Counted from the first letter of the stretch, positions 31,114 to 39,141 are shown. The stretch is 48,580 nt of DNA from JAGOSA01 sp043718505 (GCA_043718505.1 JAYSVN010000029.1:1-48580), one strand, 5' to 3'. Numbers and translations: made by a program. The notes: generated from the letters alone by a model not told the origin.

Positions 31114-32637
31114 TTAGTATCCCGGGAAATAATCCGTTATTATTTTCTTTTTCTCAATACCCATTTTCCCAAGCATACTTTCATAATTCTCAACCATAGC
31201 ATCAGGTCCCGACAGATAAAATGTTCGCTCAGAAAAATCAGGAATAATACGCCTAATCATTTCGGGAGTAATACGTCCGGTCTCGCCCTGCCAATCTTTA
31301 TTCGGCTCTGAAACAATATACGTAGTTTTGAGTCCGATTTCATTTTTTACTTTTTCAAATAGATCCTGATAGGCAAAATCTTTTTCAGTGACGGCCTGAT
31401 AGAAAAGATGAATATTCCTTTTTTCGTGTTTATCCGCTAAATATTTAATCATGCTGCGATATGGCGTAACACCAATGCCTCCTGCAATGAAGACTAATTT
31501 TTCAGCAGTATTTTTTGGTAAAACAAAATCGCCGGCTAAATGTGAGGATATAAATTGATCTTTTTCTTTTATATTGAATAGTTTCTTCTTAAACGTACTC
31601 CCCTTATCCTGATCTATTTTTGTAGAAAGATGAATTTCTTTTTCCGTTGGCGATGAGGCAATAGTGAAGAATCTCCTATTACCTCTTGTGTCTGGTTTAT
31701 CATGAGGCAATGTCCATTCCAGATACTGTCCTGGTTTAAAAAAAAGTTTCTGGTCGGGTAAAAAAGCAAAGTCATATATTTTACTTGAAAGCTGTTTGCG
31801 CTCCAGAAAGCGAAGTTTTAATTTTAATTTATAACTAGCTAGGTAAGAAAAAATGTTACCGATAATGAGTGACATTTCGGGCGTCGCATAAACTGTGCCG
31901 ATACGCAATTGTGAAGAAAAAAGTGCGCCGACAATTATTCCGTAGATAATTTGATTTTTCTTTGTTGGCGGTGTAGTGAGAGGTTCGGTAAACATAATGA
32001 GACCGAAGAAAATGAGCTGCCAGGAAAAAATTATTTCTTTTATAAACGCGGCGGCGCTAACATTACTCGGTAAAACATAAACAAAAATTGCCACAACTAT
32101 ACTTGCCAGGGAAAATGCCAAAACCATGGCTCCTCGACGAAGCTTTCTGACGATAAGGAGACCGATTACAAGAGTAAAAATATTGAGTACAGGATTGGCC
32201 ATCCACCAAATAACTGCCCCGCTACCGATTAAACCAATAATAACTGCCGTAACTGCGGCGGGATTAAAAATGTGCTTTCGCTTAATCGCTAACACATATT
32301 TCGAAAGCATAGCAATAACAGCTGCACCGGCTAGAATGAGAGCATTGTGAACACTGGTCGCCGGCTGAAGTAAAAAGAAAAGAATGAAGCCGGTTATCCA
32401 AACTGATTCAACGTTGCGAGGAGCCTTCCAAAGTTTAGAAAAAATAACATTTGAGAAATTAGCAAAAAATAAAATAATCACTATCGACAAAATAAGCGCC
32501 AGGCCGGAAAAGCTAAATTGCCTGGCAAATCCAAGTACAAATGCTATCAAAGCCAGCAGAGATAGCCCGTACAGAACTAGTCTGTACATGGTTATACTAT
32601 TGAGAAATTTGTCGATGCGATTTATTGAGGTTGTCAT
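31114..32637 (-). CDS. NqrB/RnfD-like membrane domain fused to FAD/NAD(P) reductase
   Basis: A 507-residue fusion. Residues about 20-265 hold 8-9 membrane helices with FNPAAVTAVI and MFTEPLTTPPTKK, which match the NqrB/RnfD family. Residues about 275-507 form a ferredoxin-reductase-like module: GQYLEWTLP, RRFFTIASSPTE (FAD-binding RxFT), AGGIGVTPYRSMIKYL (nucleotide binding) and YLSGPDAMV. A single chain could move electrons from NAD(P)H across or into the membrane. The covalent-flavin Thr motif (SGAT) of NqrB/RnfD was not seen. The start MTTSINR at 32637 is 4 nt after the tRNA-like RNA. Confidence 0.85.
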   Translation of the reverse strand: MTTSINRIDKFLNSITMYRLVLYGLSLLALIAFVLGFARQFSFSGLALILSIVIILFFANFSNVIFSKLWKAPRNVESVWITGFILFFLLQPATSVHNALILAGAAVIAMLSKYVLAIKRKHIFNPAAVTAVIIGLIGSGAVIWWMANPVLNIFTLVIGLLIVRKLRRGAMVLAFSLASIVVAIFVYVLPSNVSAAAFIKEIIFSWQLIFFGLIMFTEPLTTPPTKKNQIIYGIIVGALFSSQLRIGTVYATPEMSLIIGNIFSYLASYKLKLKLRFLERKQLSSKIYDFAFLPDQKLFFKPGQYLEWTLPHDKPDTRGNRRFFTIASSPTEKEIHLSTKIDQDKGSTFKKKLFNIKEKDQFISSHLAGDFVLPKNTAEKLVFIAGGIGVTPYRSMIKYLADKHEKRNIHLFYQAVTEKDFAYQDLFEKVKNEIGLKTTYIVSEPNKDWQGETGRITPEMIRRIIPDFSERTFYLSGPDAMVENYESMLGKMGIEKKKIITDYFPGY

Positions 32638-32641
32638 GATG

Positions 32642-32714
32642 TGGGCAATTGAGGAATCGAACCTCACTCCGAGAAATAATACTTCCCGTTCGGCTAAAGC
32701 CGACCACGCTGCCC
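32642..32714 (-). tRNA. Aberrant tRNA-like gene, identity unresolved
   Basis: The 73-nt minus-strand unit has acceptor GGGCAG with TTGCCC (6 bp, seventh pair C-A mismatched) and a perfect T-arm TGAGG-TTCGATT-CCTCA. Discriminator A is followed by CA, as in nearly all tRNAs here. A 5-bp arm GGGAA-GTATTAT-TTCTC would give an anticodon ATT (Asn) with U33. The D-region instead forms TCGGC-TTTA-GCCGA, a 5-bp stem with a 4-nt loop, unlike a normal D-arm. It may be a divergent or decaying tRNA, or the end of a longer structured RNA (32642-32815). Confidence 0.45.
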
Positions 32715-32815
32715 GTAACCCCGCCGAAGCGGGGCTCGAGCGTTGCGCCGCAATAATATTGAAGCGTTGAGCTCTTGACCTACGTCGTCTTACGACGACA
32801 TTGCAGGCCCGTTTG
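32715..32815 (-). ncRNA. Structured upstream part of the tRNA-like RNA
   Basis: Two perfect hairpins lie directly upstream of the tRNA-like unit on the minus strand: GTCGTC-GTAA-GACGAC (GNRA loop) and CCCCGC-TTCG-GCGGGG (UUCG loop). The region is GC-rich compared with its flanks and has no coding frame that fits. The 125 nt beyond it (32821-32944) is AT-rich and holds only an 8-bp inverted repeat CTTCACTT/AAGTGAAG and the rpmG terminator. Function unknown. Confidence 0.4.
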
Positions 32816-32944
32816 TATTCTTCACTTTATCAATGAAGATTAAGTGAAGTTAAAAAGAACAAAGTAAAAAGGAAAAATCCCTTTTACTTACATATTTTAC
32901 TTTAAAACACAATTATTGGAAAGTAAATAGGCCGATATGCATAC

Positions 32945-32975
32945 GAAAAAATCCCGCTTTCGCGGAATTTTTTCT
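32945..32975 (-). terminator. Rho-independent terminator of rpmG
   Basis: On the minus strand ATTCCGC-GAAA-GCGGGAT is followed by T6. Confidence 0.85.
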
Positions 32976-32989
32976 TAATAATTTCTTGA

Positions 32990-33151
32990 TTACTTCTTAA
33001 CTTCTTTGTGCATTGTGGTTTTTTTGCACCACTTGCAATACTTTTTGAGCTCGATCTTTTTAGTAACGAGTTTCTTATTTTTGCTAGACCAATAGTTGAC
33101 GTGTTTGCACGTCCCGCAGGCCAATTTGATGAGTCTGTCTTGTGATCCCAT
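32990..33151 (-). CDS. rpmG: Ribosomal protein L33
   Basis: A 53-residue L33 encoded from ATG 33149-33151 to TAA 32990-32992. It is basic and keeps the zinc-ribbon cysteines: CGTC near residue 13 and CKWC near residue 40 (KKYCKWCKKTT). The sequence HVNYWSSKNK matches the family. It is a 50S component. The gene is monocistronic and ends with its own terminator; secE and nusG, which often follow rpmG, are absent. TACTAT ends 10 nt before the ATG, so the leader is very short. Confidence 0.95.
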   Translation of the reverse strand: MGSQDRLIKLACGTCKHVNYWSSKNKKLVTKKIELKKYCKWCKKTTMHKEVKK

Positions 33152-33224
33152 AGTTCGGCCATAGTACTATAAAAGTTTGATTTCCGCAAGAAATAGGCTT
33201 TGGGAGCAAAATAAACGCTCATGG

Positions 33225-33230
33225 TATAAT
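33225..33230 (+). promoter_or_regulatory. Extended -10 (TGG TATAAT)
   Basis: The hexamer ends 12 nt before ATG 33242, giving a predicted leader of about 5 nt. Confidence 0.55.
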
Positions 33231-33241
33231 TTCAACCATAT

Positions 33242-33799
33242 ATGGATACAACAACTTTCGGTTTTCGCGAAGTAGTGGTCATCGTTCATGCTTTGTCTGC
33301 TGCTGTAGGCATCGGCACGGTTCTGGCGACTGACTACCTTTTTATGAAGTTTCTCCGCGACCACAGGGTTACGCAGGACGAAGTTAAGATAATGAGAAGT
33401 CTTTCAGAAATGATCTGGATTGCTCTTGGCGCACTTATTCTTTCGGGAATATATTTGGCAGCAACACAGTCCGGCATTCTTGAATCACCAAAATTCCTGC
33501 TCAAAATCACAGTTGTCGGTATGACTTTCTTGAATGGTCTTTTGCTCAATATTTTTGTCACACCAAAGCTTCATAAAATCGCTTTCCATGAAGCACACAC
33601 TCAGCCGGGTGACGAGCCGGACCATGTCCGCAAAATTGCCGTTATTGCCGGCGGTGTTTCAGTTTTTTCCTGGCTATTGGCTTTTATTTTAGGATCGATT
33701 GATGTCATTCCCTTTTCACTTGGTATCGGCATCACAGTCTATTTTGCGATTTTGATTGTTATTGTTATAGGAGCTAGTTTTACGAAGAAGAAAAGATAG
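33242..33799 (+). CDS. Unknown polytopic membrane protein (185 aa)
   Basis: The product has five hydrophobic segments (about 11-30, 50-72, 82-102, 130-150 and 155-178). The first contains VVVIVHALSAAVGIGTVLATDYLF, with a His and an Asp in or near the membrane, and a later loop has HKIAFHEAHTQPGDEPDH. Clustered His may bind metal or haem, as in CopD-like proteins, but no family can be named with confidence. The very short leader and extended -10 are like other genes here. An AT-rich inverted repeat follows the stop. Function unknown. Confidence 0.65.
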   Translation: MDTTTFGFREVVVIVHALSAAVGIGTVLATDYLFMKFLRDHRVTQDEVKIMRSLSEMIWIALGALILSGIYLAATQSGILESPKFLLKITVVGMTFLNGLLLNIFVTPKLHKIAFHEAHTQPGDEPDHVRKIAVIAGGVSVFSWLLAFILGSIDVIPFSLGIGITVYFAILIVIVIGASFTKKKR

Positions 33800-33851
33800 G
33801 GTATTTACATTTATTTTATTTAAAATAAAGATTTCCTTTATCTCTGTTTGG

Positions 33852-33857
33852 TATAAT
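33852..33857 (+). promoter_or_regulatory. Extended -10 for leaderless HTH gene
   Basis: TGG TATAAT; the hexamer ends exactly 7 nt before ATG 33864. Confidence 0.65.
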
Positions 33858-33863
33858 TACTGG

Positions 33864-34469
33864 ATGCCGAGATTAGACCAGAAATTATATCCTCAAATAA
33901 AAGCTCTTTACGAGAGTGGTTTTCCAATGACTAGAATTGCTAAGCATTACAACGTAACACTTGATACTGTTACATATGCCATGAGAAAGGGTAAAATTCC
34001 TCGTAGAAATATGAAAGAGGTACAAGCACTTAGGTTTAAACAAAAAATTCCATCATTCACAATCAACAAACCCAAGACGCAGGCTGAAAAAAATATCATT
34101 ACTACGGGTGTAGCTTTATATTGGGCTGAAGGCTATAAAACAAACAGGGCCAAAGGTATAGATTTTGCAAATAGTGATCCATCAATGATTTTGGTATTTA
34201 TGAAATTTCTTCGTACCTGTTATGAATTAGATGAAAGTCGATTGAGGGCCTCATTGTATGCCTATAGTGACCAAAACATTAATGAGCTTACAGATTATTG
34301 GAGTAATGTAACTGCTATTCAGAAATCACAGTTCATAAAGCCATATATTCGGACTGATTTTAAAATATATGGCAGAAAAATGAAGTACGGCCTTGTTCAT
34401 GTTCGATATAATGACAAAAAGCTACTTTTTGATATAATGGGGCGCATCGAGGTTTTGAGACGAGAATAA
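33864..34469 (+). CDS. HTH plus LAGLIDADG-like protein abutting tRNA-Tyr
   Basis: The 201-residue product has an N-terminal helix-turn-helix (about 6-45; FPMTRIAKHYNVTLDTVTYAM, then basic KIPRR) and a second domain with ALYWAEGYKTNRAKGIDFANSDP (region about 88-110) and MILVFMKFLR. This is the degenerate LAGLIDADG-like pattern also seen in the gene at 3642-4328; the order of HTH, YxxEG-K and NSDP blocks is the same, followed by shared YELDESRLR / YKVDRNTIR segments. The stop lies 1 nt before tRNA-Tyr, so the two are co-transcribed. It may be a regulator of the tRNA operon or a selfish endonuclease. Confidence 0.7.
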   Translation: MPRLDQKLYPQIKALYESGFPMTRIAKHYNVTLDTVTYAMRKGKIPRRNMKEVQALRFKQKIPSFTINKPKTQAEKNIITTGVALYWAEGYKTNRAKGIDFANSDPSMILVFMKFLRTCYELDESRLRASLYAYSDQNINELTDYWSNVTAIQKSQFIKPYIRTDFKIYGRKMKYGLVHVRYNDKKLLFDIMGRIEVLRRE

Positions 34470-34470
34470 T

Positions 34471-34554
34471 GCGCCGGTGGCGGAGTGGTCAATCGCATTT
34501 GGCTGTAAACCAAACGTCCTCGCGACTACGAAGGTTCGAATCCTTCCCGGCGCA
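34471..34554 (+). tRNA. tRNA-Tyr (GTA)
   Basis: Acceptor GCGCCGG pairs with CCGGCGC, anticodon loop CTGTAAA between TTTGG and CCAAA, a long variable arm, T-arm with GGTTCGAATCC, discriminator A. CCA is not encoded; CA follows. It begins 1 nt after the stop of the HTH gene. Confidence 0.96.
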
Positions 34555-34583
34555 CAAATAAACTGAACTTTAAAAACTGAAAA

Positions 34584-35111
34584 ATGGAAGAGGAAGAAAA
34601 CACTAAATTTCCCGCTATTACTGAAAATATATTAGCCATGTGCAAACTGGATCAGGACATGAGAGAAAGAACCCTCGATACATCTTTTACCGACGAGGAT
34701 GTACAGATCGATAGAGATAACACAACAAATATGCAGATTATTGTTAATTCAATAGGATGGCCTACAATTTCAAAAGTCGGCAAAACTGCCTAAGATGCAG
34801 CCTGGCTTTTGGTTCAATATGCTGACCACGATATTGATTTTCAAAAGCAATGTTTACAGCTTATGAAAGAAGCCGCTCCTGGTGAAGTTACTTTATTTAC
34901 AATTGCGTACCTTGAAGACCGCGTTCGAGTTAACTTGAAGCAAAATCAACTGTATGGAACTCAATGTAATGAAATTGAAGGAAGGTTTGTTCCCCGACCT
35001 ATTGAGGATCTTCAGAATGTTAATAAGAGGAGAAAGGCTATGGGGCTCGGCACACTTGAAGAAGGCATCGCTCATATGTACAAAAAGTATAATAAAAAAA
35101 CACCCGATTAA
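34584..35111 (+). pseudogene. DUF6624 gene split by one in-frame TAA
   Basis: The same reading frame is open from ATG 34584 to TAA 35109-35111 except for a TAA at 34791-34793. Before it: MQIIVNSIGWPTISKVGKTA. After it, with no frame change: DAAWLLVQYADHD, FQKQCLQLMKEA, AYLEDRVRV, QLYGTQ and RPIEDLQNVNKRRKAMGL. Together this matches a full DUF6624 protein of about 175 residues, with the stop where family members have one residue before the AAWLL block. A single nonsense change explains it; readthrough or a sequencing error is also possible. It lies 29 nt after tRNA-Tyr. Confidence 0.8.
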
Positions 35112-35120
35112 AGGTGTTTT
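35093..35120. terminator. Bidirectional terminator
   Basis: AAAACACC pairs with GGTGTTTT, and T-rich runs follow on both strands. It ends both the DUF6624 region and clpB; the DUF6624 stop codon lies in the stem-loop. Confidence 0.8.
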
Positions 35121-35135
35121 TTATTTTATCACTTA

Positions 35136-37823
35136 TTACATACTCATCTCCACCTTCTCTTTTCTCATCCTCGGTCTTGTCGTCTTTCTTTTGCCTTCGA
35201 TTACGAGATCGCCTTTTCTTTCGTCAACCGTTACCGTATCACCTTCACTGGTCGTACCGGCAATAATGAACGAAGCAATCGGATTGAGAATCTTAGTCTG
35301 AATCAGACGGTTGAGCGGTCTTGCGCCGTAGTGCGGATTGTAGCCTTCTTTGGCGAGATAGTTGAGCGCGGCTTCAGAAATCTCAAGTGTGATCCCCTTG
35401 TCGAGCATACGAATTTTGAGAGCCTCGATACGGAGTTTAACAATTTCCTTAATTTTATCAGCAGGCAAAATGTCAAAGACAATGGTTTCGTCCAAACGAT
35501 TAAGAAATTCCGGTCGGAAAAATTCTTTTAAAGAGTCCATGACTTTCTCTTTTGTCTGAACATAATTTTCACCGTCGCTAGCGTTTGAGAAGCCAATACT
35601 TTCCATTTTCTGGATAAATTCAGAACCGATGTTTGAGGTCAGAACAATAATACAATTCTTGAAGTTTACCTTGCGGCCTTTGGCGTCTGTAAGTTGACCA
35701 TCGTCGAGTACTTGGAGAAGCAAGTTGAAAACTTCAGGATGAGCTTTTTCAACTTCATCAAAAAGCACAACCGAATACGGGCGATGACGAATAGCTTCGG
35801 TAAGCTGACCAGATTCATCGTAGCCAACGTAACCTGGCGGTGAACCGATAAGCTTGGAAATACTGTGACGCTCCATGTATTCGGACATATCGACGCGAAT
35901 GAGTGCCTTGTCGTCGTTAAACATAAACTGTGCAAGAGTCTTGGTCAGTTCAGTTTTTCCAACACCGGTCGGACCGAGGAAAAGGAATGAGCCAATCGGC
36001 CGATTCGGATCTGAAATACCGGCGCGGGAACGGCGAACGACATCAGCGATTTTCTTAATCGCTTCTTCTTGTCCAACGACACGCTTGTGCAGCTCATCTT
36101 CCATACGATTAAGTTTGGTACGTTCAGATTCGAGCATTTTTGAAAGCGGAATCCCTGTCCATTGAGCAACGACAGCAGCGATGTCTTCGGCATTAATTTC
36201 TTCTTTCAAGACACGGCGGTTTTTTTGCAATTTTTGCAACTTCAAAAGTTTGTCATCAAGCTCTTTGCGTAGCGCCGGAATACGTCCGTAGCGAATTTCT
36301 GCAGCACGACCAAGGTCAGCGCGCATTTCAGCATTTTCGGCTTCAATGCGAAGTGAATCAAGTTCTTTTTTGAAAGCGCGAATATCCGTCAAAATTGACT
36401 TCTCATTTTTCCATTTAAGTTCAAGCTCACTCGTGCCTTCGCGGAGGTTAGCAATTTCAGATTCCAAATCATGAATGCGCTTGCGGGCAATTTTGGCTTC
36501 ATCACCGCCAAGGTCAGCTTCACGCTTGAGTGCTTCGCGTTCAATTTCAAAACGCATAATTTTACGATGGGCTTCTTCAAGAGGAGCAGGTTTATTTTCA
36601 AGTGCAATACGCAAAGACGATGAAGCTTCATCGATTAGGTCCACCGCTTTGTCTGGCAGATAGCGATTTGTAATGTAGCGAGTGGAAAGATTAACAGCTG
36701 CCAGAATTGCGTCATCAGTAATATGAACACCATGATAGAGCTCATACTTTTCTTTGAGGCCGCGCAAAATCGCAATTGTATCTTCGAGTGATGGCTCATC
36801 TACAAATACTGGCTGGAAACGTCGGGCCAGTGCCGGATCTTTTTCAATATGTTTTTGGTATTCCTTAATTGTTGTTGCACCAATAGCGCGAAGTTCACCG
36901 CGTGCAAGAGACGGTTTGAGCAGGTTTGCAGCATCAGCACCGCCTTCAACACCACCGGCACCAACGATACTGTGAATTTCATCGATAAAGAGAATAACGC
37001 CACCGTTAGCCCTTTCAATTTCTTTTAAAATATTCTTCAAACGCTCTTCAAATTCACCGCGGTACTTGGTACCGGCAATGAGCGCACCAAGATCGAGCGA
37101 AACAATTTCTTTATCTTTGAGTGATTCAGGAACATCACTTTTGATAATGCGCTGAGCCAGACCTTCAACAACAGCTGTTTTTCCTGTTCCTGCTTCCCCG
37201 ATCAAAATAGGATTATTTTTTGTGCGACGCGACAAAATCTGCATGATACGCATTATTTCAGTATCACGGCCGATCACTGGATCTAGTTTATCTTCACGGG
37301 CGAGTTTGGTGAGGTTGCGGGTAAACTTATTGAGCATGCGGAATTTCTTCGGTGAATGAGCGTCAGTAATGTGTGCATTCTTTAATTCTTCAACGATTTG
37401 AAGTACAGCATCTTTGGAAATTCGGAAGCGGCCAAGCAGTTCACGTGCTTCGCCGGCAATGTCGATAAGCGCTACAAAAAGATGTTCGGTCGAAACAAAT
37501 TCATCTTTGAGCGACTGGGCGATTTTGACTGAATGATCAATAACCTGAGCAAGATCAGGCGTAAAGTACATTTGGTATGAAGGCGAAACAGTATTCTGGC
37601 TTTCAGGCGCTTCAATTGCTTCAACAACAGAATCCGTCAAAAGCATCGAATCAATATCGAGTTTCTCCAGGATCGAAATAACCATTGATTCTTCCTGTAA
37701 TAAAAGTGCAGTGAGTAAGTGCAACGAATTAACATGGTTTTGGCCGCGTTCAATTGCCAGCTCATGGGCTTTTCTAATAGCTTCCTTGGCTTTAGTTGTA
37801 AATTGATTAAATGGTGGTTGCAT
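35136..37823 (-). CDS. clpB: ClpB-type AAA+ disaggregase
   Basis: An 895-residue Clp ATPase. The N-domain has two Clp repeats (about 1-150). AAA1 has GEAGTGKT at 209-216 and FIDEIHSIVGAG. A long coiled-coil middle domain (about 410-530) carries many heptads, typical of ClpB and longer than that of ClpC. AAA2 has GPTGVGKT, LFDEVEKAHPEV and the GARPLNR sensor. It resolubilises aggregates with DnaK. No LGF/IGF-type ClpP-binding loop was recognised, but this was not checked fully. It lies 13 nt after the cysteine desulfurase gene, probably in one operon. Confidence 0.94.
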   Translation of the reverse strand: MQPPFNQFTTKAKEAIRKAHELAIERGQNHVNSLHLLTALLLQEESMVISILEKLDIDSMLLTDSVVEAIEAPESQNTVSPSYQMYFTPDLAQVIDHSVKIAQSLKDEFVSTEHLFVALIDIAGEARELLGRFRISKDAVLQIVEELKNAHITDAHSPKKFRMLNKFTRNLTKLAREDKLDPVIGRDTEIMRIMQILSRRTKNNPILIGEAGTGKTAVVEGLAQRIIKSDVPESLKDKEIVSLDLGALIAGTKYRGEFEERLKNILKEIERANGGVILFIDEIHSIVGAGGVEGGADAANLLKPSLARGELRAIGATTIKEYQKHIEKDPALARRFQPVFVDEPSLEDTIAILRGLKEKYELYHGVHITDDAILAAVNLSTRYITNRYLPDKAVDLIDEASSSLRIALENKPAPLEEAHRKIMRFEIEREALKREADLGGDEAKIARKRIHDLESEIANLREGTSELELKWKNEKSILTDIRAFKKELDSLRIEAENAEMRADLGRAAEIRYGRIPALRKELDDKLLKLQKLQKNRRVLKEEINAEDIAAVVAQWTGIPLSKMLESERTKLNRMEDELHKRVVGQEEAIKKIADVVRRSRAGISDPNRPIGSFLFLGPTGVGKTELTKTLAQFMFNDDKALIRVDMSEYMERHSISKLIGSPPGYVGYDESGQLTEAIRHRPYSVVLFDEVEKAHPEVFNLLLQVLDDGQLTDAKGRKVNFKNCIIVLTSNIGSEFIQKMESIGFSNASDGENYVQTKEKVMDSLKEFFRPEFLNRLDETIVFDILPADKIKEIVKLRIEALKIRMLDKGITLEISEAALNYLAKEGYNPHYGARPLNRLIQTKILNPIASFIIAGTTSEGDTVTVDERKGDLVIEGKRKTTRPRMRKEKVEMSM

Positions 37824-37836
37824 ATATTTTTAAAAA

Positions 37837-39141
37837 TTAATTTTTATGTGCGTGCGACCAGGTTTGCCATTGGTCAATTGCGGTCCGTAAAACAGTTATC
37901 GCTTCTCTAATATCGGTGACGTTTGTGTCTCGGCCAAATGACAATCTGATTGTCCCGTCGAGCGGATTTCCTCCTATAGAAAGTATAACATGTGAGTCAA
38001 TTGAACTGTCATCTTCTTTTGCTGTACTGCAGGCACTTCTAGATGAAGCATATATTTTTTTGGCCGATAAAGCGAGGACTAGATAATCGCTTTCAATTCC
38101 TGCAATTGAGAAGGCTAAATTATTTGGCAATCTATTTGTCGGATGGCCTAAAAGTTTTGCCTCAGGAATTTGCCTGGCAAATTCGATCTTCCCTGCTTCC
38201 AAAATTTTCACGAGGCGGGCATTTTCTTTTTCGCGCATTTTAACTGCATCTTCCATGGCCTTGGCAAAACCAACAATAAGTGACGTGGCTTCGGTCCCTC
38301 CACGACGGTCTTTTTCCTGTCCGCCGCCCGGCATCGGAGAAAGAAACGGGGCAGTATTTTTGACATACAGAAGGGCAATACCTCTTGGTCCATATATTTT
38401 ACCTGAGCTAATGGTCATAAAATCAACTCCGGGTTTAACTACTCTACTAGGTAAATAATGAAAAGATTGTGAAGCATCAGTATGGAGAAGTGGAAATTCA
38501 TCTACTTCCTCAATTTTTATTGCTGCGTCTTTCATCTTTATTTCTTTTTTATAATGTCTTAAGGTCTTTGCGATTGCATCCAAGGGTTCAATCGTTCCGA
38601 TTTCATTATTGGCATTCATAATAGAAACGACAACAGTATTTTTTTGGAGTGCACTTTTTAATTCTAACAAATTAATTACTCCATATTCATCAACACCGAT
38701 ACGGCTGACCAAAACACCGTCCTCTTCCAAAATATCAGCCAGTTCCATAATAGACGGATGTTCAATGTTCGAAATAATAATATGCGGAACTTCACCCGGA
38801 TATATTTTTCGCCAAGCTTCAAGCGCACCCCGGATAGCAAGTGTATTCGATTCAGTGGCGCTTGCCGTAAAAACAATTTCTGAAGGTCTGGCTTCAATTA
38901 GTTCAGCAATTTGGCTACGGGCGTTTTCGACGGCTTTTTTGGCCTCCACGCTCTTTCCGTGTATGCCGCCGGGGTTGGCAAAAAGACCTCTTACAGAGGC
39001 CATGGCGGCCTCTACAGAAGCCGAAATGGGTGTGGCTGAAGCATAATCTAGGTATATTTCTCTATTATTTACTCGCTTGCTAGCCAACTGAGCCTTATTT
39101 TTCATAGGTTTTTTCAATTTCATGTCATTGCCAAAAGGCAA
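37837..39141 (-). CDS. Cysteine desulfurase (NifS/IscS family)
   Basis: A 434-residue aminotransferase class V protein. It has IYLDYASATPIS near the start, FTASATESNTLAIRG, NANNEIGTIEPL, HTDASQSF, the PLP lysine in SSGKIYGPRG and the active Cys in SSRSACSTAKEDDS. The family moves sulfur from cysteine for Fe-S or thio-tRNA synthesis. The usual SxHK before the lysine is SSGK here, so the His is missing. A TATACT (39147-39152) ends about 6 nt before a TTG start at 39141; an ATG at 39121-39123 is the alternative. No IscU or MnmA is next to it. Confidence 0.9.
   Translation of the reverse strand: MPFGNDMKLKKPMKNKAQLASKRVNNREIYLDYASATPISASVEAAMASVRGLFANPGGIHGKSVEAKKAVENARSQIAELIEARPSEIVFTASATESNTLAIRGALEAWRKIYPGEVPHIIISNIEHPSIMELADILEEDGVLVSRIGVDEYGVINLLELKSALQKNTVVVSIMNANNEIGTIEPLDAIAKTLRHYKKEIKMKDAAIKIEEVDEFPLLHTDASQSFHYLPSRVVKPGVDFMTISSGKIYGPRGIALLYVKNTAPFLSPMPGGGQEKDRRGGTEATSLIVGFAKAMEDAVKMREKENARLVKILEAGKIEFARQIPEAKLLGHPTNRLPNNLAFSIAGIESDYLVLALSAKKIYASSRSACSTAKEDDSSIDSHVILSIGGNPLDGTIRLSFGRDTNVTDIREAITVLRTAIDQWQTWSHAHKN

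Noticed and set aside
30967..31311. Open frames over tRNA-Trp and the tRNA cluster (also 41855-42049)
   Set aside because: They translate tRNA bases (for example GPRGFEPRS-like strings), a known artefact.
32642..32714. A suppressor tRNA that reads the TAA in the DUF6624 gene
   Set aside because: The best anticodon is ATT, not TTA, and all other genes use TAA as stop.
32642..32990. tmRNA (ssrA)
   Set aside because: The conserved 5' tRNA-like start and a tag frame are absent, and the space before rpmG's terminator is too short.
32902..33222. 106-residue minus-strand frame over rpmG
   Set aside because: It is out of frame with the clear L33 protein at 32990-33151 and crosses the rpmG terminator.
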